A stretch of 64,000 bases of DNA from Edaphobacter lichenicola (lineage in GTDB: Bacteria; Acidobacteriota; Terriglobia; Terriglobales; Acidobacteriaceae). This document shows positions 25,038 to 35,753 of the stretch, piece after piece. Numbering within the stretch: the stretch's first letter is position 1; every line of letters starts with the position of its first letter. Position numbers and translations under genes: made by a program. The stretch is taken from assembly GCF_025264645.1 (NCBI RefSeq), contig NZ_CP073696.1:558001-622000 (forward strand), written 5' to 3'. The notes beneath the pieces are model-generated. The model did no database searches, was not told the DNA's origin, and was given only the letters and a program-made list of their open reading frames with translations.

Positions 25038-26270
25038 ATGAGTACTTTGGATGATCGGCCTCTCCGCATCCTCGCGGCGGATGACTCTGCGGTGATGCGT
25101 GGCATCATGTGGAAGCTGTTTCAGATGCATGCGGAAGACCGCTTAAGCGATTTGCCGCGTATGGAGTTGTGCGGGGTTGCGCGGGACGGGGTTGATTGCC
25201 TGGAGTCGGTCAGCCGGCTGGCGCCGGATGTTCTTGTGCTTGACCTGGAGATGCCGAGGCTGAATGGCCTAGGGGTGTTGCATCGGTTGCGTGTGGAGAA
25301 TCCTCGACTACCGGTGATTATGTGCAGCTCGTACACCGAGCATGGCGCGAGATCGACCCTGGAGGCGTTGGCGAGTGGCGCTTCGGACTATGTAACCAAA
25401 CCGGCGGAGCAGCGAGACTTCGCATCGGCGATGCTGTCCCTGTCAAAGCAACTGCTGCCACGAATCGCTGTGCTGGCAAAGGGTTTTCGTCAACGAGAGG
25501 CGACGACTGAGGACAAAGAGGCGTCGTCAGCAAAGAGACAGGCTTCGCAAGTGGTCGAGGCACATGCAAAGGCTGCCTTGCCTATTGAAGTCGTTGTGAT
25601 CGGCTTGTCTACCGGCGGCCCTTCCGCGTTGGAACAGCTGCTGCCGAAGTTGCCAGCAGACTTTCCTGTTCCGATGTTGATTGTGCAGCATATGCCAAAG
25701 CTGTTCACCGGCGCGTTGGCGGAGCGGCTGGATAAGGTCTGCAAACTGCAGGTTCGAGAGGCCTATGACAATGCAGTGATCCGTCCGGGAACGGTCTGGC
25801 TTGCTCCGGGAGATGCACATATGGAGATAGGACCGAGCAACGGGCTGATGGAGAAGGAAGACGAGAGCGTCGCGGGGCGAAACAGTCGCGTTCGGCTGCA
25901 CCAGCGAGAGCCGCTGAATCATTGCAAACCTTCGGTTGACTATCTTTTTTTCTCTGCGGCGCGGATGTTCGGGGCCTCAACGATGGCGCTGGTGATGACG
26001 GGAATGGGCGCGGATGGCCTGGATGGAGCGCGCGCCGTTCATGCGCGTGGTGGAACGGTGCTGGCGCAGGACGAGGCGAGCTCCGCAGTGTGGGGGATGC
26101 CGGGCAAGGTGACAGAGGCCGGCATAGCCAGTGCAACCCTGCCTCTCGGCGCGATTGCAGAGGCCTTGAACAAGAGGGTTAACGCAGGCAGGCTGGCGAA
26201 GTTGAACGCTGTGCCGTTAGCGACGTCGGCGACGGCACCGCATCGGGAGATGACTGATGGCTGTCTCTGA
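25038..26270 (+). CDS. cheB: Chemotaxis protein-glutamate methylesterase/deamidase CheB
   Basis: 410 residues: receiver at about 10-135 with phosphoacceptor D69 (LDLEMP), a linker at 150-182, and the methylesterase domain with catalytic Ser192 (GLSTGGP), His219 (VQHMP) and Asp327 (TGMGADG). It removes methyl groups from receptor glutamates. The receiver has a small insertion between beta1 and beta2 (QMHAEDRLSDLPRME). AAGGAAAG ribosome site. The end overlaps cheR by 14 bp. Confidence 0.93.
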   Translation: MSTLDDRPLRILAADDSAVMRGIMWKLFQMHAEDRLSDLPRMELCGVARDGVDCLESVSRLAPDVLVLDLEMPRLNGLGVLHRLRVENPRLPVIMCSSYTEHGARSTLEALASGASDYVTKPAEQRDFASAMLSLSKQLLPRIAVLAKGFRQREATTEDKEASSAKRQASQVVEAHAKAALPIEVVVIGLSTGGPSALEQLLPKLPADFPVPMLIVQHMPKLFTGALAERLDKVCKLQVREAYDNAVIRPGTVWLAPGDAHMEIGPSNGLMEKEDESVAGRNSRVRLHQREPLNHCKPSVDYLFFSAARMFGASTMALVMTGMGADGLDGARAVHARGGTVLAQDEASSAVWGMPGKVTEAGIASATLPLGAIAEALNKRVNAGRLAKLNAVPLATSATAPHREMTDGCL

Positions 26271-27084
26271 GTCGGACTACAACTATCTACGCGAGCTGGT
26301 GCAGGAACAGTCGGCTAACCTGATCGACCCTTCGCGCAATGCTTTGTTTGATACGAGGTTGACGCAGATTGCGAGGTTGTCGGGCGCGGACAACCTTGGG
26401 GACTTCGTCACGATGTTGAAATCGGGTCGTCCGGTTCATCTGCACCGGGCGGTTGCTGAGGCGATGACGATCAATGAGACGAGTTTCTTTCGCGACCTGA
26501 AGCCATTTGAGATGTTGCGGGAGGTTATTCTTCCTCGACTGATCGAACGGCGGCAGGATTCGCGCAGGCTACGAATATGGAGCGCAGCGAGTTCGACCGG
26601 GCAGGAGGCGTACAGTCTGGCGATGGTGATCGCGGAGCACTTTCCGGACCTGGCACATTGGGATGTCAAGATTATTGGGACCGACATCTCACGGCAGGTC
26701 GTGGACTACGCGCAGAAGGGCCGGTATCGGCGTCTGGAGGTGAACCGGGGACTGCCTGCGCGAATGCTCCTGAAGTACATGACGCGGGATGGCGAAGAGT
26801 GGGAGGTCAATCCGCAGATTCGGTCGATGTGCGAGTTCCAGTATGCGAATCTATGTGCTCCGTTGTCCCTTTTGCCCGTGTTTGATCTTGTATTTCTGAG
26901 AAACGTATTGCTTTATTTTTCGCAGCAGGATCGACGTGCGCTCTTCCGGGAGATTCATCGGAAGGTGGCTCCGGACGGGTATTTAGTGCTGGGGAATGCG
27001 GAGCAGGCGGAGGACTCGACGGACCTCTTTGAGGTGGAGTTCGGCGCAAACTGCTATTTTTATAGTCCCGTAAAAACGGGATGA
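26257..27084 (+). CDS. cheR: Chemotaxis protein methyltransferase CheR
   Basis: 275 residues, normal length. The N-terminal helical domain ends with INETSFFRDLKPFEML. The SAM-binding part has RIWSAASSTGQEAYSLAM, IIGTDISRQVVDYAQKG and DLVFLRNVLLYFS. It methylates receptor glutamates and opposes CheB. Its presence with CheB implies adaptation of methyl-accepting receptors although none is encoded here. A perfect TCCCGT-AAAA-ACGGGA hairpin overlaps the 3' end of the gene (27066-27081), lacking a T tract. Confidence 0.93.
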   Translation: MAVSESDYNYLRELVQEQSANLIDPSRNALFDTRLTQIARLSGADNLGDFVTMLKSGRPVHLHRAVAEAMTINETSFFRDLKPFEMLREVILPRLIERRQDSRRLRIWSAASSTGQEAYSLAMVIAEHFPDLAHWDVKIIGTDISRQVVDYAQKGRYRRLEVNRGLPARMLLKYMTRDGEEWEVNPQIRSMCEFQYANLCAPLSLLPVFDLVFLRNVLLYFSQQDRRALFREIHRKVAPDGYLVLGNAEQAEDSTDLFEVEFGANCYFYSPVKTG

Positions 27085-27181
27085 GTGTGCTGAGGATGGT
27101 TTGAAGCGGAGGCGGACCTCAAACCGTCGGCGCGCATCTTATAGAGTGCCGCAGTTATGCTGCTGAGAGCACTTTGAGACG

Positions 27182-30100
27182 ATGCCGCTAACTCCTTCCA
27201 GATCGAAGAAGGCTGTTGCAACGAAGGCCGAGACTTTGCCGCAGACTAACAGCGCTGCGGTGGGGGAGCAGGCGCTTGCGCTGTTTCATCCGATTACGGC
27301 AAAGTGGTTCAGGGCTGTATTTGAAGGGCCGACGGCTCCGCAGGTGGAGGGGTGGCCGGCGATTGCTCGGGGTGAGTCGACGTTGATACTTGCGCCGACG
27401 GGCACTGGTAAGACGTTGACGGCTTTTCTGTGGTGTCTCGATAAGTTGATGATGCGTACCGCGCCAGAGGCCGGGCGTGGGTGTCGTGTCGTCTATCTCT
27501 CACCTCTGAAGGCGCTGGCGGCCGATGTGGAGAGGAATCTGCGGTCTCCTCTGATCGGGATTGCGAATATGGCGAAGCGCGAGGGCATTGATGTGCGGAT
27601 GCCGGAGATCAGCGTACGCACGGGAGATACTTCGCCAAAGGAGCGGGCGCGGTTTCGGAAGCATCCTGGCGATATTTTGATTACGACGCCGGAGAGCCTT
27701 TATCTGCTGCTGACGTCGGAGGCGGGAGAGGCGCTGCGATCGGTGGAGACGGTGATCGTGGATGAGATTCATGCGCTGGTGCCGAGTAAACGCGGAGCGC
27801 ATATGGCGCTGTCGCTGGAGCGGCTGGAGGCGCTGACGGGGAGGAAGCTGCAGCGGATTGGTCTGTCGGCGACGCAGAGACCGCTGGAGGAGGTGGCGCG
27901 GTTTTTGGGTGGGGCGGATTCTGCGCGGGCGCAGGTTGGCGAGCCGGTAAGTCAACGAGTCGGCGAGTTGGCAGGTGCGGATGCGTTTGGAGCTGGTGGT
28001 GTGCTACTGGAAGCGGCGGGCGATGATGGTACAGGTGCGGAGGTGGGTGCGGGTGCTCCGCTGTATAGGCCGGTGACGGTGGTGAATGCGGGAGCGAGGA
28101 AGTTGCTGGAGCTGAAGGTTGAGGTTCCGGTAGAGGATATGGCGAGGCTTGGTGAGATTCAGGAGCAGCCTAGCGGGCCGGCGTCGCAGGGGCCGAAGAG
28201 GACTTCGATCTGGCAGTCGATTCATCCTCGGCTGCTTGAGATTATTCAGTCGCGGACGTCGACGCTGATCTTTGTGAATGCGCGCCGGGTGGCGGAGCGA
28301 CTGGCTGGCGCCTTGAATGAGTTGGCTGGAGAGCAGATTGCGCGGGCACACCATGGTTCGTTAGCGGCGACGCAGCGGAGTGAGATTGAGGAGCTGCTGA
28401 AGGCGGGAAAGATCAAGGCGCTGGTGGCGACGTCGTCGCTGGAGCTGGGGATTGATATGGGTGCGATCGATCTGGTGATTCAGATTGAGGCTCCGCCGTC
28501 GGTTGCCAGTGGAATGCAGCGTATCGGCAGGGCGGGGCATCAGGTGGGAGCGCCATCGCATGGAATTATCTTTCCGAAGTATCGTGCGGATTTGATCGCG
28601 TGTGCGGCGGTGACGCGGGCGATGCATGAAGGGCATGTGGAGTCGACGCGGTTTCTGCGGAATCCGCTGGATGTGCTGGCGCAGCAGATGGTGGCGGTGA
28701 TTGCGCACCCTCCGCTGAATGTTGTCGATGCGGAGAGGCGGTCGAAGCGCAAGAGTGAGGAAGAGGAGAGCCCGGGGCTGAGTTATGCTGCGCTGTTTGC
28801 GCTGGTTCGCGGGGCGGCTCCGTTTGCGGGGTTGAGCAAGAGTGTTTTCGATGGTGTGCTGGATATGCTGGCGGGACGGTATCCGTCGGATGAGTTTGCG
28901 GAGCTGCGACCGCGAATTACTTGGGACAGGACAAGGGATTGGATTACGCCTCGCGCTGGCGTGAAGCGGATTGCGATTTTGAATGGGGGAACGATTCCGG
29001 ATCGCGGGACGTATGGTGTGTTTCTCGCGGGAGATCGATCGAAGCCGGTGCGGGTGGGTGAGTTGGATGAGGAGATGGTCTTCGAGAGCAGGACGGGAGA
29101 TACGTTTATTCTTGGGGCGTCGACTTGGCGGATTGATGAGATTACGCATGATCGAGTGTTGGTGACGCCTGCGCCAGGGGAGGCGGGGAAGATGCCGTTC
29201 TGGCACGGTGATCAGGCTGGGCGACCGCTTGAGTTTGGGCGAAGGATTGGCGCTCTGGTGAGGGAGTTGCGGGATGCTCCGAGGAGTGTGGCGATCGCGC
29301 GGCTGACGACTGAGCATGACCTGGAGCCAGGAGCGGCGGAGAACGTGTTGCGCTATTTGGCGGATCAGGAGCTGGCTACGGTCAATGTTCCGGATGACCA
29401 GAATATCGTGATTGAGCGCGTGCGGGATGAGCTTGGCGATTGGCGTGTTTGTGTGCTGACGCCGTTTGGCAGCAGGGTTCATGCGCCGTGGGCGATGGCG
29501 GTGACGGCTAAGCTGCGGGCGGTGAATGGGCAAGAGGTAGAGACGATGTGGTCGGAGGATGGCTTTGTGCTGCGCTTTCCTGAGACCGAAGAGGCGCCTG
29601 CAGTTGATCCGATTTTGCTGGAGCCGGAGGAGGCGGCGGAGTTGGTGTTGCGGCAGTTGGGATCGACTGCATTGTTTGCGGCAAAGTTTCGCGAGGGTGC
29701 GGCACGGGCGTTGTTGCTGCCACGAAGGAGGGCGGATGGACGGACGCCACTTTGGCAGCAGAGGAAGCGTGCGTATGACTTGTTGAGTGTTGCGAGTCAG
29801 TATGCTTCGTTTCCGATTGTGCTGGAAGCTTATCGGGAGTGTCTGCGGGATGTGTTTGATATGCCGGCGTTGATGGAGACGCTGCGGAATATAGGGAGTC
29901 GTTCGTTGCGGGTGCATACGGTGGATTCGCGGACGCCTTCTCCGTTTGCTTCGGCGCTGCTGTTTAGTTATGTGGCGAACTACATTTATGACGGAGATGC
30001 TCCGCTGGCGGAGAGGCGGGCGCAGGCGCTTTCGATCGATCAGGATCAGCTGCGGGAGCTGATGGGGGATGCGGATCTTCGAGAGTTATTGGATATCCAT

Positions 30101-32029
30101 GCGATTGAAGAGACCGAGGAGCAACTGCAGTGTGTGGTGGAGAGCTATCGGGCGCGAAATATGGATGGGGTGCACGATCTGCTGATGCGATTGGGGGACT
30201 TGACTCGGGTTGAGTTGAGGGATCGATGTGTAACTGATGAAGTTGCAGATACTGTTGGTAAGTTGATGCGCGCGCGGCGGGTGCTGGAGGTGCAGGTTGC
30301 TGGTGAGAAGCGGTTGATCGCGGTGGAAGATGCTGCTCGGTATCGTGATGCGCTGGGATTGCCACTGCCGCCGGGTCTGCCTTCTGCATTTTTGCAGGAG
30401 GTGCCTGATGCCGCGGTTGATTTGATACGACGTTTTGCAAGAACGCATGGACCGTTTACGACACATGAGGCCGCGATGCGGTACGACTTACCGGTGGAGA
30501 GCGTCGAGGCGGTATTGCAGCGGTTGGTGCAGAGCGGGAAGGTGGTTGAAGGTGGGTTTCGGCCGGGGGGAATTCATCGGGAGTGGTGCGATAACGAGGT
30601 GCTGCGGGCGATTCGGCGGAGGTCGCTGGCGCGACTGCGGAAGGAGGTTGAGCCGGTTGAGCAGAAGACGCTTGCTCGGTTGTTTACGCGGTGGCAAGGC
30701 GTGGTGCAGCCACGGCGTGGGCTGGATGCATTGCTTGATGTGATTGAGAATCTGCAGGGCGCGCCGTTGCCAGCTTCGATTCTTGAGACTGAGATATTGC
30801 CTGCGCGGCTGCTGGGGTATAAGTCGTCTGATCTCGATACGTTGATTGCAGCGGGTGAAGTGGTTTGGGTGGGGTTCGATCCGATTGGAGAGAGGGATGG
30901 ACGAATTGGGTTATATCTTGCCGAGAGGCTGGCGGCCCTGTGGCCAATCACACCGGCGCAGGCAGCGGAGCGGGTGTTGAGGGATGCTGAGGGAAAGGTA
31001 ATTCCTGCGTCAGTCGCAGAGACTAATAAGGAAGCGGAGATTATTGGTTATCTGAAGACGCATGGTGCGTCGTTCTTTCAGGATCTTCATGACGGCGTGG
31101 GAGGTGGGTACCCGGGGGAGACGCTGGAGGCGCTATGGAGCCTGGTTTGGAAGGGGCAGTTGACTAACGATGGAATGGCGGCGCTGCGAGCATACTGCGA
31201 GAAGCCTGCGTCGAGTGGTTCGCGTAAGCCGGCGAGAAGAGTGCATCAGCAGACTGGATTTCGATCGAGGCGGACGACGCCTCCGACTGCACAGGGAAGA
31301 TGGGCGTTGCAGGGAGCGGCGTTTGCTACGGACCGGTCGGGTACGGAGTGGAGCCACGCGATAGCGCAGCAGTTGTTGACGCGATATGGTGTGGTGTTTC
31401 GCGAGACGGCGCATGCGGAGAATCTGCCGGGAGGATTTTCGGCGATCTACGACGTGATGAAGGCGCTGGAGGAGAGCGGTAAGATTCGGCGAGGGTACTT
31501 CGCGGCTGATCTTGGAGCGACACAGTTTGCGATGCCTGCTGCAGTGGATTTGCTGCGTTCGTTAAGGGTGCAGCAGGATCCCGAGAAGGTGGAGATGTTG
31601 CAGCTGGCGGCTACTGATCCGGCGAATCCTTATGGTGCGCTGTTGCGCTGGCCTGCGGCGGCGGATGCTGGCTCTTCTTTGACGCGGAGTGTGGGGGCGC
31701 GGGTGATCTTGTGTGATGGTGCGCTGGTGGCTTATCTGAGACGGGGAAATCCGAATGTGCAGATGTTTTTGCCGGAGGAGGAGCCGCAAAGGAGCCAGGT
31801 GGCTCGGAGTGTGGGTGAGTTTTTGGTGACGCGGGTGCATGATGACGAGGACGCGAGCGGGCGGGGTGGAATGCTGATCTCGTCTGTGAATGGAGTGGCG
31901 GTTGCGGAGCATTGGATGGCGCGGTTTTTGCTGGATGCTGGTTTCGCGGCGGGGGCGATGGGATTCAATGTGAGACGTGGGTTGCCTCCTTTGCCGGGCG
32001 CTCGGGGTGAGGTGAGAGCGAATGCCTGA
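27182..32029 (+). CDS. lhr: Lhr family ATP-dependent helicase, full length
   Basis: 1615 residues, slightly longer than E. coli Lhr. Helicase core: APTGTGKT (71-78), box DEIH (194-197), GLSATQR (227-233), later HHGSLAATQRSEIEELLK and MQRIGRAGHQ. The Lhr-core winged-helix and beta-barrel parts follow, and the long C-terminal Lhr-CTD region is present. A Gly/Ala-rich insert of about 60 residues (245-305) lies between the two RecA lobes. Lhr is a 3'-5' DNA/RNA-DNA translocase linked to repair. It overlaps the nei-type glycosylase gene by 8 bp, so coupling is direct. Confidence 0.93.
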   Translation: MPLTPSRSKKAVATKAETLPQTNSAAVGEQALALFHPITAKWFRAVFEGPTAPQVEGWPAIARGESTLILAPTGTGKTLTAFLWCLDKLMMRTAPEAGRGCRVVYLSPLKALAADVERNLRSPLIGIANMAKREGIDVRMPEISVRTGDTSPKERARFRKHPGDILITTPESLYLLLTSEAGEALRSVETVIVDEIHALVPSKRGAHMALSLERLEALTGRKLQRIGLSATQRPLEEVARFLGGADSARAQVGEPVSQRVGELAGADAFGAGGVLLEAAGDDGTGAEVGAGAPLYRPVTVVNAGARKLLELKVEVPVEDMARLGEIQEQPSGPASQGPKRTSIWQSIHPRLLEIIQSRTSTLIFVNARRVAERLAGALNELAGEQIARAHHGSLAATQRSEIEELLKAGKIKALVATSSLELGIDMGAIDLVIQIEAPPSVASGMQRIGRAGHQVGAPSHGIIFPKYRADLIACAAVTRAMHEGHVESTRFLRNPLDVLAQQMVAVIAHPPLNVVDAERRSKRKSEEEESPGLSYAALFALVRGAAPFAGLSKSVFDGVLDMLAGRYPSDEFAELRPRITWDRTRDWITPRAGVKRIAILNGGTIPDRGTYGVFLAGDRSKPVRVGELDEEMVFESRTGDTFILGASTWRIDEITHDRVLVTPAPGEAGKMPFWHGDQAGRPLEFGRRIGALVRELRDAPRSVAIARLTTEHDLEPGAAENVLRYLADQELATVNVPDDQNIVIERVRDELGDWRVCVLTPFGSRVHAPWAMAVTAKLRAVNGQEVETMWSEDGFVLRFPETEEAPAVDPILLEPEEAAELVLRQLGSTALFAAKFREGAARALLLPRRRADGRTPLWQQRKRAYDLLSVASQYASFPIVLEAYRECLRDVFDMPALMETLRNIGSRSLRVHTVDSRTPSPFASALLFSYVANYIYDGDAPLAERRAQALSIDQDQLRELMGDADLRELLDIHAIEETEEQLQCVVESYRARNMDGVHDLLMRLGDLTRVELRDRCVTDEVADTVGKLMRARRVLEVQVAGEKRLIAVEDAARYRDALGLPLPPGLPSAFLQEVPDAAVDLIRRFARTHGPFTTHEAAMRYDLPVESVEAVLQRLVQSGKVVEGGFRPGGIHREWCDNEVLRAIRRRSLARLRKEVEPVEQKTLARLFTRWQGVVQPRRGLDALLDVIENLQGAPLPASILETEILPARLLGYKSSDLDTLIAAGEVVWVGFDPIGERDGRIGLYLAERLAALWPITPAQAAERVLRDAEGKVIPASVAETNKEAEIIGYLKTHGASFFQDLHDGVGGGYPGETLEALWSLVWKGQLTNDGMAALRAYCEKPASSGSRKPARRVHQQTGFRSRRTTPPTAQGRWALQGAAFATDRSGTEWSHAIAQQLLTRYGVVFRETAHAENLPGGFSAIYDVMKALEESGKIRRGYFAADLGATQFAMPAAVDLLRSLRVQQDPEKVEMLQLAATDPANPYGALLRWPAAADAGSSLTRSVGARVILCDGALVAYLRRGNPNVQMFLPEEEPQRSQVARSVGEFLVTRVHDDEDASGRGGMLISSVNGVAVAEHWMARFLLDAGFAAGAMGFNVRRGLPPLPGARGEVRANA

Positions 32030-32933
32030 GGGGGATACGATCTATCGTGCTGCCCGGGCTTTGCAGAAGGCGATTGGGGGCAAAACCGTCACGGGTTTTG
32101 AGACTGGGTTGGCGAAGCTAGCGCGAGTGAACGACGATACGCCTTTGGTGGGTAGGGTGGTGGAAAAGGTGGAGTCGCGGGGGAAGTGGTGTCTGATTTT
32201 CTTCTCCGGCGATTTGATCCTGGTGACGCATATGTTGATGAGTGGGAGCTGGCATCTGTATCGCGTGGGCGAGAGGTGGCGGATGGGACGTGACCGGATG
32301 CGGGTGGTGATTCGGACGGAGGATTGGGAGGCGGTGGGGTTCAATATTCCGGTGGCGGAGTTTCATACGGCGCGGTCGCTGGAGCGGTCGAGCCAGGTGC
32401 CGAAGCTGGGACCGGATATTTTGTCGGATGAGTTTACGGTGGAGGGTGGTGTGGCGCGGCTTGCCGCTTATGGGAGAGAGAATCCTGAAGCGGAGATTGC
32501 AGTGGTGTTGCTGAATCAGAGAGTGCTGGCTGGGTTGGGGAATGTTTATAAGAGCGAGGTCGCGTTTGCCGCGGGGGTCAATCCGTTTCGTGCGATGAGG
32601 ACGATCACGCAGCGCGAGATGGAGGTGATGGTGGAGGTTTCGCAACGCTACATGCGAGCGAATGTGGTGGATGGGGCGGGGGATGGGATTGTGACGTATG
32701 CGGGGAACCGGCGGACGACGCATGCGATGGATCGAGAGGAACGACTGTGGGTGTATGGGCGCCAGGGGCAGGAGTGTCGTCGGTGTGGGGCTGCGGTGAT
32801 GATGCGGAAGCAGGGATTGCAGGCGCGGTCGACGTACTGGTGTCCGGAGTGTCAGCCGTGGGTGGGGATGGGTGAGACGGCTGCTCCGGTGGGCCGTACG
32901 CAGGTTGTGCGTCGGGGGAAGGTTGGATGTTAG
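32022..32933 (+). CDS. nei: Nei/Fpg-type DNA glycosylase (endonuclease VIII family)
   Basis: 303 residues. The mature N-terminus is P2-E3-G-D, the catalytic Pro/Glu of the Fpg/Nei family; PEGDT favours the Nei side. Helix-two-turn-helix near 150-190 (LLNQRVLAGLGNVYKSEVAF). The zinc finger has Cys252, Cys255, Cys274 and Cys277. It removes oxidised bases and nicks the abasic site. It overlaps lhr; the same lhr-nei order is known in Mycobacterium tuberculosis (Rv3296-Rv3297), so the pairing spans phyla. Confidence 0.92.
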   Translation: MPEGDTIYRAARALQKAIGGKTVTGFETGLAKLARVNDDTPLVGRVVEKVESRGKWCLIFFSGDLILVTHMLMSGSWHLYRVGERWRMGRDRMRVVIRTEDWEAVGFNIPVAEFHTARSLERSSQVPKLGPDILSDEFTVEGGVARLAAYGRENPEAEIAVVLLNQRVLAGLGNVYKSEVAFAAGVNPFRAMRTITQREMEVMVEVSQRYMRANVVDGAGDGIVTYAGNRRTTHAMDREERLWVYGRQGQECRRCGAAVMMRKQGLQARSTYWCPECQPWVGMGETAAPVGRTQVVRRGKVGC

Positions 32934-33012
32934 TTAGCGGCCTTCATAAACTGGTTACGATGTGGCGGGGTTGAGGGAAAGTTAGGGAAGACGGTTCGCG
33001 CGGAGCGCGAAT

Positions 33013-33093
33013 AACCCACCCTGCGTGATGAGACTACGAAGGATGGGGCACCCGGCAAATGCCGACATCTCAAAGTCGAGATATGGGGCACCC
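33013..33093. repeat. Structured repeat with two ATGGGGCACCC modules
   Basis: ATGGGGCACCC occurs at 33043-33053 and 33083-33093, exactly 40 bp apart. Between them lie two hairpins: GGCA-AA-TGCC (33054-33063) and ATCTC-AAAGTC-GAGAT (33067-33082). AACCCACCCTGCG precedes the first module. It fills the spacer between convergent nei and the PBP gene. It looks like a REP-type or terminator-like repeat. Confidence 0.65.
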
Positions 33094-33114
33094 AGTTTTG
33101 TGCTTTGTTGAATT

Positions 33115-35733
33115 TTATTGCGGGGGCGGATTGGGTGGTGGTTGCTGTTGCTGTTTGTCTTTTCCGCCGCCGAAGATCTTCTGGAGGAAGTTTTTCTTCT
33201 TTGGTTGGGCGGGTTGCTGCGTGTTGTCGGGAGCGTTGCCATCGGGTGGGGTATTTGGCGCGACGCGGACGATCGGTGCGGGTGTGGTTGACATTGCGTC
33301 GGGCACGGTTTTGCTGCCACCAATTCCGAGGATCTTCTGGATGAAGTTCTGCGGATTTTCGTTCATCTGGCTGCAGGTGTTGACGGGGGCGGTGCCATCG
33401 AGGAACGCAGCGTACATCACCTTATCGGGGCATGTGGAGTCAGCAAGAAGGCTGGAGGTTCTGTCGATGCGGGCGGTGGTGACGCCTTCCGGTGGGATGA
33501 AGGATTTGACGTCGGAGTACTGAGGGAGCTGGATGGCGCGCTTCATGAACTCGGCCCAGAGGGGAGCGGCCGCGTCGGCGCCTTGCAGAGGACGTGATAG
33601 TCCAGTCGAGATATCGGTGTAGTCGTCGTTGCCAACCCATACGACGCAGATGAGGTTGGAGGTGTAGCCGGCGAACCAGACGTCGTGGCTGGTTCCGGTC
33701 TTGCCGGCGGCTGGCGCGAGGAAGCCGTGTGCGCGGGCAGAGGCCCCGGTGCCGCGGGCCATGACACTTTCAAGCAGCGACTGAGTAAGGTACGCCACGC
33801 GTGGATCGAGAACCTGCTTGGCTTCGGGAGAGTAGTCGGAGACGATGTCGCCATTCGCGTTTCGTACGGACGCGAGCATCCATGGGGTGAGGTGGACTCC
33901 GCTGTTGGCGAAGACCGTGTAGGCGCCCGCCATGTCGATGGGCGTGGCGCTGTAGGTGCCGATGGCGACGGAAGGAGTTCCGCGGGCGCTGGTGATACCG
34001 GCGGAGCGGGCGAGTGCGGCCACGTTGCCGAATCCAACCATCTGGGCGAGTGAGATGGTGGCGATGTTGAGCGAGTGATCGATGGCGTCGACGGCGGAGA
34101 CCATGCCTGGGTATTCGCCCTTCTCAAAGTTGCCTGGGGTGTAGGGCTTGCCGTCGTACATGAAGGTAGTGGTGTCGTCGTTCAACGGGGTGAGCGCGGT
34201 GAAGACGCCGCCGCCACCTGCTTCGCCGCCGTCGCCAAGGGTTAGGCCGTTGAGAGAGGTGTTGTAGGCCGCTGCGTAGACGAAGGGTTTGAAGATGGAG
34301 CCGGTGGGGCGCTCGGCGACTGCGTGGTTGAGCTGGGAGACGCCGTAGTTGCGACCGCCGACGAGTGCGAGGATCTGGCCGGTGTGAGGGTTGATTGCGA
34401 CGAGCGCGACCTGGGGATAGGTGATTGGGCCGGGTGTTTCTCCCTTGGGGGTCTTGTGGAGCTTGCGAACGAGCTCGTCGATGTTCTTCATCCCGATCTC
34501 GACGGCTTCGGAGGCGGCACGCTGGAGTTCGGGGTCGAGCGAGGTGTAGATGCGGAGGTTCTGGTGGGCGATGTCCTGGTCGCCGATGCGTCTTACAAGC
34601 TGGTCGTGAACGAGGTCGACGAAGTAGGGCGCCTCGCTGGAGTCGATGTTGGGTGGGGCGAGGCGGAGGGGTTCGGCTTTGGCGCGCTCCGCTTCGGAGG
34701 GGGTGATGGCGCCGGTTTCGACCATGGAGTCGAGGACGACGTTACGGCGCGCCAGAGCGCGCTCGGGATGGCGGTAGGGGTTGAGGCGAGTGGGCGACTG
34801 GATGGTGCCTGCGAGGAGTGCGCACTCGGCGAGGTCGAGCTGCTGGAGGTTTTTGCCGAAGAAGGTCTGAGCGGCCTCGCCGAAGCCGTTGATGGCGTAG
34901 CTGCCGCGCTGGCCGAGGTTGATCTCGTTGGCGTACATCTCGAAGATCTGCTTTTTGTTGAAGCGATTTTCGAGCTGGAAGGTGATGAGGATCTCGATGA
35001 GCTTGCGCTTGATGCGTTTTTCTGGCGAGAGGAAGAGGTTTTTTGCGAGTTGCTGAGTGAGGGTGGAGCCGCCGCAGGTTCTGTGGTGGGTGACGAGGTC
35101 GGAGAAGGCGCACTTGGCGATGCGGAAGTAATTGATACCGCCGTGATTGAAGAAGTCGCGGTCTTCGATAGCCGTGACGGCCTGCACCATGCGGGGAGGG
35201 ATCTCGTTGTAGCTGACGAGACGGCGCTTGGTGCGGTTTTTGTCTTCGGAGAGGGCGGTGATGAGCTGGGGTTCGAGCTCGTAGGCGCTGAGGGTGACGC
35301 CGTTTTCGGCGGTGATGGTTTGCACGACGCCGTCGGAGGTATTGATGGTGGCGCCGTCGGTGTTGTGGTAGCTTTCCGGGCCGGGTTTGATGAAGATGTT
35401 GTCGGCGTTGAGCTGGAAGGTGCCGAGTTGCGGGTTGGCGTTGTAGCCTGCCTGGCGGAGTTCGGCGGCTATGGCGGCGGCGGAGAGCTTCTGGCCTGCG
35501 CGGACTTCTTTAGGCGCAGCGTAGATCTGCGAGACGCTGGCGAAGATGGGTCCGGCGGCGAGGCGGTCATCGACGACCTTCTGGTAGTGATAGTAGAAGT
35601 AGGTGAAGGTGGAGACGCCTACAACCACGAGCACCGCCAGCGCGATGAGGGCTATTCGCAACAGGCGCGGGCCGAAGCCGGATGGTTTGATGAGGGAGCG
35701 GACCCCGTTTCCGTATTTGAGTTTGACTGGCAA
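33115..35733 (-). CDS. Class A penicillin-binding protein (PBP1b type)
   Basis: 872 residues. A membrane anchor at about 25-47 is followed by a UB2H-like region ([20 protein letters not shown], 65-84) found in PBP1b-type enzymes. Glycosyltransferase: catalytic Glu190 (AIEDRDFF) and [14 protein letters not shown]. Transpeptidase: Ser479 in TGSIFK, SLN (554-556) and KTGT (678-681). It polymerises and cross-links peptidoglycan at the outer face of the inner membrane. The C-terminus is a Lys/Gln/Pro-rich tail of about 60 residues, probably disordered. proS lies 20 bp upstream on the same strand, so both may share a transcript. Confidence 0.94.
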   Translation of the reverse strand: MPVKLKYGNGVRSLIKPSGFGPRLLRIALIALAVLVVVGVSTFTYFYYHYQKVVDDRLAAGPIFASVSQIYAAPKEVRAGQKLSAAAIAAELRQAGYNANPQLGTFQLNADNIFIKPGPESYHNTDGATINTSDGVVQTITAENGVTLSAYELEPQLITALSEDKNRTKRRLVSYNEIPPRMVQAVTAIEDRDFFNHGGINYFRIAKCAFSDLVTHHRTCGGSTLTQQLAKNLFLSPEKRIKRKLIEILITFQLENRFNKKQIFEMYANEINLGQRGSYAINGFGEAAQTFFGKNLQQLDLAECALLAGTIQSPTRLNPYRHPERALARRNVVLDSMVETGAITPSEAERAKAEPLRLAPPNIDSSEAPYFVDLVHDQLVRRIGDQDIAHQNLRIYTSLDPELQRAASEAVEIGMKNIDELVRKLHKTPKGETPGPITYPQVALVAINPHTGQILALVGGRNYGVSQLNHAVAERPTGSIFKPFVYAAAYNTSLNGLTLGDGGEAGGGGVFTALTPLNDDTTTFMYDGKPYTPGNFEKGEYPGMVSAVDAIDHSLNIATISLAQMVGFGNVAALARSAGITSARGTPSVAIGTYSATPIDMAGAYTVFANSGVHLTPWMLASVRNANGDIVSDYSPEAKQVLDPRVAYLTQSLLESVMARGTGASARAHGFLAPAAGKTGTSHDVWFAGYTSNLICVVWVGNDDYTDISTGLSRPLQGADAAAPLWAEFMKRAIQLPQYSDVKSFIPPEGVTTARIDRTSSLLADSTCPDKVMYAAFLDGTAPVNTCSQMNENPQNFIQKILGIGGSKTVPDAMSTTPAPIVRVAPNTPPDGNAPDNTQQPAQPKKKNFLQKIFGGGKDKQQQQPPPNPPPQ

Positions 35734-35753
35734 TATGCTCTTTCGTTGGACGG

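Noticed and set aside
28361..29917. 518-codon minus-strand frame opposite lhr
   Set aside because: Arg/His/Pro-rich shadow; lhr on the other strand is certain.
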